A stretch of DNA of 64,000 nucleotides from assembly GCF_000503895.1 (NCBI RefSeq), contig NC_022997.1, positions 1,508,501 to 1,572,500 of the forward strand. Reading direction: 5' to 3'. Positions 43,590-50,577 of the stretch are shown here, one piece after another. Position 1 is the first letter of the stretch. Each line of letters starts with the position of its first letter. A model generated the notes under the pieces. It saw only the letters and a program-made list of their open reading frames with translations. It was not told the origin of the DNA and did no database searches. The DNA comes from Hyphomicrobium nitrativorans NL23 (GTDB lineage Bacteria; Pseudomonadota; Alphaproteobacteria; Rhizobiales; Hyphomicrobiaceae). A program made the position numbers and the translations under genes.

Positions 43590-44146
43590 TGGGCTTCCTC
43601 CCTGCGATCCGCTGCGCTCTCTCCCATGATGCGGGCAAGCGCCGTCGCGATGCGGCGGCCGGCGAGTGCGAGCGGCACGGCGGGCCGGCCCATCGACGCG
43701 GCCGCTTCGCTCAAGAGATCGATGTCGGCGTCGTCGATGGCGTTGCGCAGGGCCAGGACCGCCTCCATGTCTCCCTCAATCGAAAGGTCGCGCGAGAAGA
43801 ACAGGGCATCGCCGTCGAATGCGCCGTCCACGAGCCCCATAAGCGCGAACAGCGGGCCGGAAATGGTGGCGTCGACGGAAGGGAGACTGCGTGCTCGCTC
43901 GATCTTGAGCGCGATGCTTGCGTTCCCCGTTTGCAAGACGATGACAAACGGCACGTCGGTTGGAGCGATGGCGATGCGACGGGGTTTGTCGGCGCCGATC
44001 CTGTCGACGAGCGCGGGATGACGCGCGAGAATTCCTGCGAGCAAGTGCCTGAGGGCAATTTCCAAAGGAGCCACCGGCAACGGATCGAGGAGGCGTGCGA
44101 CTGCGCTGGGGACGCGGACAATCCGTTGCGATGCAGCCGATGCCAT
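43586..44146 (-). CDS. ubiT: UbiT, SCP2-domain accessory factor of anaerobic ubiquinone synthesis
   Basis: Protein of 186 residues with an SCP2-like lipid-binding domain (VIVLQTGNASIALKIERA, then GPLFALMGLVDGAFDGDALFFSRDLSIEGD). UbiT proteins bind isoprenoid quinone intermediates for the anaerobic pathway. ATG 44146 is preceded by AAGAGGAAG; the frame continues to 44269 but without coding character. It is the first gene of ubiT-ubiU-ubiV-thiO-like and lies 223 bases from the FNR-like site shared with the divergent ubiD-like gene. Confidence 0.9.
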   Translation of the reverse strand: MASAASQRIVRVPSAVARLLDPLPVAPLEIALRHLLAGILARHPALVDRIGADKPRRIAIAPTDVPFVIVLQTGNASIALKIERARSLPSVDATISGPLFALMGLVDGAFDGDALFFSRDLSIEGDMEAVLALRNAIDDADIDLLSEAAASMGRPAVPLALAGRRIATALARIMGESAADRREEAQ

Positions 44147-44368
44147 GGCTTCCTCTTTTCCGCCGTTCTGGAGCCTGGACATCCGATCCGCAGATGCGCG
44201 TGATGCTCGATACGCGATGCAGGCTTGCTGACGGTTGCTTGCCGCGCGGGGCGCGGTTCTTCCGAACATCCAGGAGAAACCCGCCTCCTCAGGCGTCCCC
44301 CGGTCTGCGATCTCGTCGAGACCAGCGCGACAAGCGTTCCGAATCTAGCTGTGTCGCAAATGCGGATC

Positions 44369-44382
44369 TTGACCGAGGTTAA
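44369..44382. promoter_or_regulatory. FNR/NnrR-like palindrome in the ubiT/ubiD divergent promoter
   Basis: TTGACCGAGGTTAA fits TTGAC-N4-GTYAA. It lies 36 bases before the ubiD-like ATG at 44418 and 223 bases before ubiT. Oxygen- or nitric-oxide-dependent control of an oxygen-independent quinone pathway makes biological sense. Confidence 0.55.
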
Positions 44383-44417
44383 GTTGCGCCGAGGCACGGG
44401 CGCTTAGTGCATGAGGC

Positions 44418-45935
44418 ATGCGGGATCTGCCGACATTTCGCGACCTTCGCGCCTTTCTTTGCCACCTCGATGCCGGGGGCTCGATGACGCGCGTGCGGGA
44501 GCCGGTTTCTGTCGTGCATGACATGACGGAGGTGCACAGGCGCGTTCTTGCGGAGGGCGGGCCGGCCCTGTTGTTCGAGCGCCCGATCCTCGGCGACGGC
44601 ACGCCATCGCAGGTTCCTGTCCTCACCAATCTGTTTGGAACGGGTGCACGAGTCGCTTCCGGCTTCGGCGTCGACTATCGGCGAGTCTCCGAGCTCGGTG
44701 CGCTGCTCGCCGCGCTGCGGGAGCCCGAGCCGATCAATGGCATCCGCGACGCGCTGGAGCGGTGGCCGTTGATCAAGGCGGCGCTCTCCATGGCGCCCGC
44801 CTTCGTGAGACAGCCTGCCGTGCAGCAGCGTGTGTTCACCGGCGCGGACATCGCGCTCGACAGGCTTCCGGTCCAGACGTGCTGGACCGGCGAGCCCGCG
44901 CCGCTCATGACATGGCCGCTCGTGCTGACGCGCCCGCCGGACGACGAAGCTGTTTCCCGCTACAATATGGGCGTCTATCGTATGCAGGTGCTCGGCCGCG
45001 ACCGCGCCATTATGAGGTGGCTCGCGCATCGCGGCGGGGCGGCGCATCATCGGGCGTGGATCGATCAAGGGCGCGATATGCCTGTCGCGGTCGTGATCGG
45101 TGCCGATCCTGCGACCATTCTTTCCGCCGTGCTGCCGCTGCCGGAAAACCTTTCGGAGCTGCGCTTCTCCGGTCTCCTTCGGGGGGAACGGCCGAGGCTC
45201 GCACGGTGCGTGACCGTACCGATGATGGTTCCGGCGGATGCGGAGATCGTGATCGAGGGATTCGTTTCGGCTCACGAGACTGCGCCCGAAGGACCGTTCG
45301 GAGATCACACGGGTTACTACAACGCGGTGGAGCGGTTCCCATCGTTTCGCGTCACGGCGATCACCACGCGCGCCGATCCGATCTATCTCTCGACCTACAC
45401 GGGGCGCCCGCCGGATGAGCCGTCGGTGATCGGGGAGGTGCTCAATACGCTGTTCGTCCCGATCCTGCGGCGTGAGATACCTGAGGTTGTCGATTGCTGG
45501 TTGCCGCCCGAGGCGTGCTCTTACCGCATGGCGGTCGTTTCGATCCGGAAGCGCTATCCGGGTCAGGCGCGGCGCGTGATGATGGCGCTGTGGGGGCTCT
45601 TGATGCAGTTTTCCTACACAAAGATCGTCATTGTCGTCGACGAGGATATCGATGTGAGGCGCTGGGACGATATCGCCTGGGCGCTCTCGACGCGGATGGA
45701 TCCGTCTCGCGATCTGATGACGATCGATCGCACACCGATCGACTATCTGGACTTCGCGTCGCCCATATCCGGGCTCGGCGGGAAGCTTGGCATCGATGCG
45801 ACGACGAAGATCGGAACCGAGACGGATCGGGAATGGGGCCGCACGCTCGCCATGGACCCCGATGTCGTTGCGCGCGTGGATGCGATGTGGCCGGCGCTGG
45901 GGCTTGGCGATGTGAAGCCCGGAGCACGCCCATGA
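44418..45935 (+). CDS. ubiD: UbiD-family prenylated-FMN decarboxylase
   Basis: Decarboxylase of 505 residues that probably removes the carboxyl group of 3-polyprenyl-4-hydroxybenzoate. Family patterns: SRYNMGVYRMQV for the cofactor/metal site, LPENLSELRFSGLLRG, and EGPFGDHTGYY with the catalytic Glu at about residue 297. The C-terminus reads RDLMTIDRTPIDYLDFASP and SGLGGKLGIDATTKIG, usual for UbiD. It overlaps the UbiX-like gene by 4 bases. Being paired with ubiTUV across an FNR-like site, it is likely the decarboxylase for anaerobic ubiquinone synthesis, but other aromatic acids are possible. Confidence 0.88.
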   Translation: MRDLPTFRDLRAFLCHLDAGGSMTRVREPVSVVHDMTEVHRRVLAEGGPALLFERPILGDGTPSQVPVLTNLFGTGARVASGFGVDYRRVSELGALLAALREPEPINGIRDALERWPLIKAALSMAPAFVRQPAVQQRVFTGADIALDRLPVQTCWTGEPAPLMTWPLVLTRPPDDEAVSRYNMGVYRMQVLGRDRAIMRWLAHRGGAAHHRAWIDQGRDMPVAVVIGADPATILSAVLPLPENLSELRFSGLLRGERPRLARCVTVPMMVPADAEIVIEGFVSAHETAPEGPFGDHTGYYNAVERFPSFRVTAITTRADPIYLSTYTGRPPDEPSVIGEVLNTLFVPILRREIPEVVDCWLPPEACSYRMAVVSIRKRYPGQARRVMMALWGLLMQFSYTKIVIVVDEDIDVRRWDDIAWALSTRMDPSRDLMTIDRTPIDYLDFASPISGLGGKLGIDATTKIGTETDREWGRTLAMDPDVVARVDAMWPALGLGDVKPGARP

Positions 45936-46519
45936 CCTCTCCCAAGCGCGTCGTTCTCGGGGTCAGCGGTGCGTCGGGCGGCGGCGTCGCTCTCAGCATC
46001 GCCGCGCTTCTTGCCGCCAAACCGGATGTGGATCTGCATCTCGTCGTCTCGCAAGCCGCGGAGCGAACGCTTGCCCATGAAGTCGGGCCGAATGCGCTCG
46101 GTGCGCTCGAAGCGCTGGCGGCGCATCGTCATGCGGTGAGCGACATCGGTGCTGTGATCGCGAGCGGATCGTTCGAGACGGCCGGTATGATCGTCGCGCC
46201 GTGCTCGATGCGGACGACGGCCGCGATCGCGGCCGGACTTTCCGACACTTTGCTCACGCGCGCGGCCGACGTGCATCTGAAGGAGCGGCGCAGGCTTGTG
46301 CTCGTGGTGCGGGAAAGTCCGCTCCATCTCGGACATTTGCGTGCGATGGCGGCGGTGACGGAGTATGGCGCCATCGTCGCGCCGGCCGTACCCGCCTTCT
46401 ATCTCGCGCCCGCTTCGGTCGATGATGTCATCGAGCAGATCGCTCGGCGCGCGATCGATCTCTTGCGGCTCGACATGCCCGCGCAGGCTGCCGCGTGGAC
46501 GGGTTTGTCTCCCGATTGA
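45932..46519 (+). CDS. ubiX: UbiX-family flavin prenyltransferase
   Basis: Flavoprotein of 195 residues that makes the prenylated FMN cofactor for UbiD. It has VVLGVSGASGGGVALSIAALL at the N-terminus, the conserved SGSFETAGMIVAPCSMRTTAAIAAG block and RRLVLVVRESPLHLGHLRAMAAV. The ATG at 45932 overlaps the ubiD stop as ATGA. The pair is a self-contained decarboxylase/cofactor unit. Confidence 0.92.
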   Translation: MTSPKRVVLGVSGASGGGVALSIAALLAAKPDVDLHLVVSQAAERTLAHEVGPNALGALEALAAHRHAVSDIGAVIASGSFETAGMIVAPCSMRTTAAIAAGLSDTLLTRAADVHLKERRRLVLVVRESPLHLGHLRAMAAVTEYGAIVAPAVPAFYLAPASVDDVIEQIARRAIDLLRLDMPAQAAAWTGLSPD

Positions 46520-46542
46520 GCACGCGGCCTGAGCCTTTCGCG

Positions 46543-47487
46543 TCAGGGTGCGGGGGTGGCGGGCGCCCGTTTTAACCAGTAGCCCGCGCCGCCCACGACC
46601 TGGTGGGCCGCCAGTGTCGTGCGGACGCCTCCGAGGCGATCCGTTTCCCCGCGCCACCACCGTCCCAGTTGGCGCAGGAGATCACCTGGCATGTCGAAGT
46701 TGCGCCAGGACTGCGTTTCGGACAGAGCTGCCGAAATGTGCGCCCAGGTAAACTTGTACTCGACGAAGTAGGACATGTTGCCCGAGCGGAATTCGATGCC
46801 GGCGAGCAGTTGCGCGGCGGGACCGGCGAATTGGTATTCGTTCGTGCGGCGGCTTTCTTCCTCGCCCGGGAACCACACCTCCACATGAGGAAGCGCGAAG
46901 CCTCCGCCGATTCCGATATACGGCCGGATCTGAGGCGTGACGGCGGCCAACCGCATGATGGGTGTGAACAGCAGAACATTGTGACCGTGCGTGAATTCGA
47001 GGCGCGTGAAGACGTCGGTCAGCTTCGCGCGGGACGGTGCCGGATTGCCCTTTATCGTTCCTTCGAGGTCGACCTCATCGATCACAGGGTTCGGAATGCG
47101 GCGGCCGTGCGCGCCTCTGCCGAGCCGAGACACGGCTTTGTTGTGCAGAAAATCGATCATGAACCCGAACGTGTGGGGTCCGGTGACGGCGCGGACGCCT
47201 CCATCGATGGGAAATTTGAGCGCGTCGCCGTCCCAGCCCAACCCCTTGGCCATCAAGTCCGTACCGTCGGGCCGGGTTAGGTGGACGTCGCTGCGATGAT
47301 AAAATGGCTGCGCGAGGTAGCCGGCGATCAACGTTTCGCGCTCTGCTGCTCCACCATGTGCCGGAATGGACGATAAGGCTTTCCCATGTGTTTGCGCCTC
47401 TCTCACATCCTCCCCGCCCGGTGCGGCGGACAAGACGCCGTTCACGGCCATCGCAGCGAGAAGAAAGGCGGTCGCGATGGACGACAT
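46543..47487 (-). CDS. Outer-membrane beta-barrel protein, lipid A oxidase (LpxQ)-like
   Basis: Probable eight-stranded outer-membrane barrel. The ATG at 47487 gives a signal peptide (MSSIATAFLLAAMAVNGVLSA); a longer start at 47592 is possible. Mature segments such as HRSDVHLTRPDGTDLMAKGLGWDG and GFMIDFLHNKAVS, plus PYIGIGGGFALPHVEV and YFVEYKFTWAHI, resemble the family that includes rhizobial LpxQ, the oxidase converting lipid A glucosamine to aminogluconate. LpxQ needs oxygen, and the match is from memory of the family pattern, so the enzyme activity is tentative. An envelope role would agree with the lipid A fatty-acid genes at 25-32 kb. It diverges from the Crp/Fnr gene. Confidence 0.6.
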   Translation of the reverse strand: MSSIATAFLLAAMAVNGVLSAAPGGEDVREAQTHGKALSSIPAHGGAAERETLIAGYLAQPFYHRSDVHLTRPDGTDLMAKGLGWDGDALKFPIDGGVRAVTGPHTFGFMIDFLHNKAVSRLGRGAHGRRIPNPVIDEVDLEGTIKGNPAPSRAKLTDVFTRLEFTHGHNVLLFTPIMRLAAVTPQIRPYIGIGGGFALPHVEVWFPGEEESRRTNEYQFAGPAAQLLAGIEFRSGNMSYFVEYKFTWAHISAALSETQSWRNFDMPGDLLRQLGRWWRGETDRLGGVRTTLAAHQVVGGAGYWLKRAPATPAP

Positions 47488-47706
47488 CCGTTCGACGAGG
47501 CCGCTTTTTGCCCAGACCGGTGTTGTCGGGAGAGACGGGCCTGCGTCGGGGCCTACGGTTCGCTGAAGAATGGGAACGCGCATGGTCGGCAATCCTCCGC
47601 CTCGTTGGGCTCAGGATCGACGGATGCGGCTTTCCCTGGCGCGCGTCATAATGCTCGATCCGATGTGTGACGTATTCGAGTATGAACGGCAGGGGCCTTT
47701 GCGATC

Positions 47707-47720
47707 TTGAGCGATGTCAA
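47707..47720. promoter_or_regulatory. FNR/NnrR-like palindrome, distal site upstream of Crp/Fnr copy 2
   Basis: TTGAGCGATGTCAA fits TTGAN-N4-GTCAA with one mismatch in the left half. It lies 144 bases before the regulator ATG and 45 bases from the second, perfect site. It is one of two sites in the 376-base gap between the LpxQ-like and regulator genes; nothing else is evident there. Confidence 0.45.
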
Positions 47721-47764
47721 GGATTTTCGACCGCCCCTCGTTGCGCGTCTCCGATGGGCGGCCC

Positions 47765-47778
47765 TTGACCGGGGTCAA
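47765..47778. promoter_or_regulatory. Perfect FNR/NnrR-like palindrome upstream of Crp/Fnr copy 2
   Basis: TTGACCGGGGTCAA is a perfect TTGAC-N4-GTCAA palindrome, 86 bases before the ATG at 47864. It suggests autoregulation, or control by the paralogue encoded at 35.8 kb. Confidence 0.65.
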
Positions 47779-47863
47779 GCGCGGGCTATTGATGTGCTCT
47801 CGCGGTTTTCCCCGTGCGCCCCCGCATAGCGGATCGCACCCTGCCTCTCCGGACAGAACGACA

Positions 47864-48562
47864 ATGGATGCTTCAGACTGGCGGATCGTGCGTTCGACGC
47901 CTCTTCTCGGCGCTGTGTCGCAGGAGGTCGCGCAATCGCTCGTCGGCAACCAGCCCATCAGCGTCTACCAGAAGGGGCACACGCTGTTTCAGCAGGGCGA
48001 GGCGGCGGACGCCTTCTTCGTCGTGCTCGGCGGCTGGGTGAAGCTCTACCGCGTCACGCCCGACGGCAACGAAGCGGTGGTCGGCGTCTACCGGCGCGGA
48101 GAGACGTTTGCGGAGGCTGCGATGTTTCTCGGCGGGCGCTATCCCGTAAGCGCGGAAGTGGTGACGGATGCGCGGCTCGTGCGCGTGGACGGGCAGCGGC
48201 TGCGCCAGCGCATTCTCGATCAGCCCGAGCTTGCGCTCTCGATGCTGGCGTCGGCATCCTATCACCTGAAGGCGCTGGTCGAGCAGATCGAGCACATCAA
48301 ACTCCTGTCTGCGCCGCAGCGCGTGGCGGAGTTCCTGGTGCGCCTTTCGCCGGTGCGAGAAGGCGGGGCTGCAATCGAGCTTCCGTACGAGAAGGCGCTG
48401 CTCGCCAACCGGCTCGGCATGAAGCCCGAAAGCCTGTCGCGGGCGCTCGCGAAGCTGCGTCCGCTCGGCGTCAGCGTCGATCGCGAGCAGATCTCGATTG
48501 TGGACGTGGCGCTGCTCGCGAAGTTCGTCGAGTCGAGCGACCGCGGAGAGGAAGGGTTCTAA
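47864..48562 (+). CDS. Crp/Fnr-family regulator, NnrR/DNR-like, copy 2
   Basis: Regulator of 232 residues, a paralogue of the protein at 35.8 kb: both start MDxxDWxIxxSTPL, share HTLFQQGEAADAFFVVLGGWVKLYR-like and GETFAEAAMFLGGRYP segments, and end in an HTH_Crp with LANRLGMKPESLSRAL. No cysteine is present. Its place before nnrS and norCBQD suggests that it is the nitric-oxide-responsive activator NnrR. ATG 47864 puts the start at the same distance from the domain as in copy 1. It is preceded by two palindromes matching its expected site. Confidence 0.9.
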   Translation: MDASDWRIVRSTPLLGAVSQEVAQSLVGNQPISVYQKGHTLFQQGEAADAFFVVLGGWVKLYRVTPDGNEAVVGVYRRGETFAEAAMFLGGRYPVSAEVVTDARLVRVDGQRLRQRILDQPELALSMLASASYHLKALVEQIEHIKLLSAPQRVAEFLVRLSPVREGGAAIELPYEKALLANRLGMKPESLSRALAKLRPLGVSVDREQISIVDVALLAKFVESSDRGEEGF

Positions 48563-48593
48563 GCGCGCGGGGGATGCGCACCCTGCATCCGGG

Positions 48594-48607
48594 TTGACCG
48601 CGGTTAA
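48594..48607. promoter_or_regulatory. FNR/NnrR-like palindrome upstream of nnrS copy 3
   Basis: TTGACCGCGGTTAA fits TTGAC-N4-GTYAA. It lies 92 bases before the nnrS ATG at 48699 and just after the regulator stop. Confidence 0.6.
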
Positions 48608-48698
48608 GCGGCGCCGCTTCGGCAAGATCTACAGTGCGACATATTGGACCCGCGAGAGCAGGGAGACGCGCGATGGGCAGCCCCTCGGGCGGCCGCAT

Positions 48699-49970
48699 AT
48701 GCGCGAACAGATCATGCCATCCTCCGTCCGCTATTCCACGTCCAGCCTGCCGCCACCTGAGGCGCGGCCCAGCTTCGATGCTTTTTTTTCCTACGGCTTC
48801 AGGCCATTTTTTCTCGGTGCGGCCGTCTACGCCGTGTTCGCGATGCTGCTTTGGCTCGGCTGGATCGCCTCGGTCGCGCTCGGTTGGCCGCAGGGCTGGC
48901 TCCCTATCGCGGGATCGCCGTTTGCGTGGCACGCGCATGAGATCGTGTTCGGCTTTGCCACCGCGGCGATCGGCGGGTTTCTGCTGACGGCGGTGCCGAA
49001 TTGGACGGGCGCGCTTCCGCTTTCGGGGACACCGCTCGTCGTGCTTTTCGCCGTCTGGCTGTTGGGACGCCTCGCGATGGGGCTTTCGGCCCTCGTTCCC
49101 TATCCGCTGGTGATGATCGCGGATGGTGCTTTTCTTCCGCTCCTCGGCGGTTTCGCCGCGCTGCAGCTGTTCACCCGTCCGGCGGCGCGCAATCTGGTCT
49201 TCCTCGCCATGATCGTGGCCATGATGATCTGCAACATCGTTTCGCACCTTGGAAACGGGGGCTATCTGGACGTCGATCCCATGGCCGCCATTCGGCCTGC
49301 CATGCTGATCGTCATCGTGATGATTGCCGTCATCGGCGGGCGTATCATTCCCGCTTTCACCCACAACTGGCTGAACGGGCAACGGCCGCCCGTTCCGATG
49401 CCGCGCCGCATTCTCTGGCTGGATATGACGGCGCTCGTCTCTCTGGTGGTCTTCGTCCTCTTCGATACTCTGGCTGCCGGTTGGGCGTTGGTCGGCTCAG
49501 CGGCACTGGTTGCGGCTATTGCGAACGGTGGGCGGCTCGTGCTCTGGCGGGGCTTTGCGACGCGCGCCGAGCCCATCGTCTGGGTGCTGCATCTCGGTTA
49601 TGCGTGGATCGTGATCGGTTTGCTGCTGGCCGCACTCTCGGCCTTCACGAACGAGATTCCGGCTGCTGTCGTCTCGCACGCGTTCGGAACGGGCGCCATC
49701 GGGACGATGATCCTGGCTGTGATGAGCCGGGCCTCTCTGGGGCATACGGGGCGCCGGCTCGTTGCGCCGCCCGCGATCGTTGCGACCTATCATCTGGTGA
49801 CGCTCGCGGCCCTGCTGCGCGTGATTGCGCCGCTGCTTCCGGCTCAGTCCTATTCGCCGATACTTTTGGCGGCGGGTCTCGCGTGGGCGGCCTCCTTCCT
49901 GCTTTTTGCGTTCGTCTATGCGCCCATCCTGACGACGCCGCGCGTGCATATGAAGCTGTCGTCCCGCTGA
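48699..49970 (+). CDS. nnrS: NnrS family membrane protein, beside the nor operon
   Basis: Twelve-segment membrane protein of 423 residues with the canonical NnrS blocks: GFRPFFLGAAVYA, WHAHEIVFGF, IGGFLLTAVPNWTG, GGRIIPAFTHNWL and MSRASLGHTGRRL. The conserved His/Cys-poor core agrees with a haem/copper protein. ATGs at 48699 and 48714 are both possible; neither has a clear ribosome-binding site. It lies between the NnrR-like regulator and norC, the usual place for nnrS in denitrifying alphaproteobacteria. Confidence 0.9.
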   Translation: MREQIMPSSVRYSTSSLPPPEARPSFDAFFSYGFRPFFLGAAVYAVFAMLLWLGWIASVALGWPQGWLPIAGSPFAWHAHEIVFGFATAAIGGFLLTAVPNWTGALPLSGTPLVVLFAVWLLGRLAMGLSALVPYPLVMIADGAFLPLLGGFAALQLFTRPAARNLVFLAMIVAMMICNIVSHLGNGGYLDVDPMAAIRPAMLIVIVMIAVIGGRIIPAFTHNWLNGQRPPVPMPRRILWLDMTALVSLVVFVLFDTLAAGWALVGSAALVAAIANGGRLVLWRGFATRAEPIVWVLHLGYAWIVIGLLLAALSAFTNEIPAAVVSHAFGTGAIGTMILAVMSRASLGHTGRRLVAPPAIVATYHLVTLAALLRVIAPLLPAQSYSPILLAAGLAWAASFLLFAFVYAPILTTPRVHMKLSSR

Positions 49971-50016
49971 CAATTTGTCTCTAGCCGGGCCTGTGCGAGG
50001 GCGTGGAAATCCCCCG

Positions 50017-50040
50017 CACTCTTGACGAAAAGCAAGAGTG
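50017..50040. promoter_or_regulatory. Inverted repeat / NnrR-like operator upstream of norC
   Basis: CACTCTTG (50017-50024) and CAAGAGTG (50033-50040) are perfect 8-base inverted arms around an 8-base centre. The core TTGACGAAAAGCAA resembles the other FNR/NnrR-like sites (TTG...CAA). It lies 60 bases before the norC ATG, suited to activation. The longer arms than at other sites could give tighter binding or form a hairpin. Confidence 0.55.
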
Positions 50041-50099
50041 CTCGTGCAGGTTGACGCCAAGGTTCGTCATCCATGTCCCTCGGTGGGAGGCACGCAGAC

Positions 50100-50552
50100 A
50101 TGCGCGAAGTTATGACGAAAACGATGGCCCGCAACATCTTCTACGGCGGGTCGCTCTTCTTTATTTTGATCTTCGTGGGCCTTACGGCGCACAGTCACTA
50201 CTACATCGTAACAAAATCGACGGCATCGATGCCGCTGACGGACTCCGTCGCGCGCGGCAAGCGCGTGTGGGAGATCAACGCTTGCATCAACTGCCATACG
50301 CTTCACGGAGAGGGCGCTTATTTCGCCCCTGAGGTCGGTAACGTCATGACGCGCTGGGGCGTGCTCGATTCTCCCGACGACGCCTTCCAGGCGCTCAAGG
50401 GGTGGATCGAAGCGCAGCCTACGGGCATCCCGGGCCGCCGGCAGATGCCGCGTTTCCACCTCTCCGACGAGGACATCCGGGCGCTTTCCGATTTTCTGAT
50501 CTGGGCAGACAAGACCGACAGACAGGGCTGGCCCCCGAACGACGCCGGCTGA
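50100..50552 (+). CDS. norC: NorC, cytochrome c subunit of nitric oxide reductase
   Basis: Membrane-anchored cytochrome c of 150 residues that feeds electrons to NorB at the periplasmic side. An N-terminal anchor (NIFYGGSLFFILIFVGLTAHSHYY) is followed by the haem site CINCHT at residues 62-67 and the axial Met in RRQMPRFHL. ATG 50100 follows GGGAGG; ATGs at 50073 and 50112 are alternatives. It is the first gene of norCBQDEF and lies just behind the inverted-repeat operator. Confidence 0.96.
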   Translation: MREVMTKTMARNIFYGGSLFFILIFVGLTAHSHYYIVTKSTASMPLTDSVARGKRVWEINACINCHTLHGEGAYFAPEVGNVMTRWGVLDSPDDAFQALKGWIEAQPTGIPGRRQMPRFHLSDEDIRALSDFLIWADKTDRQGWPPNDAG

Positions 50553-50577
50553 TCGCGGACGCACGGAGAATACGACG

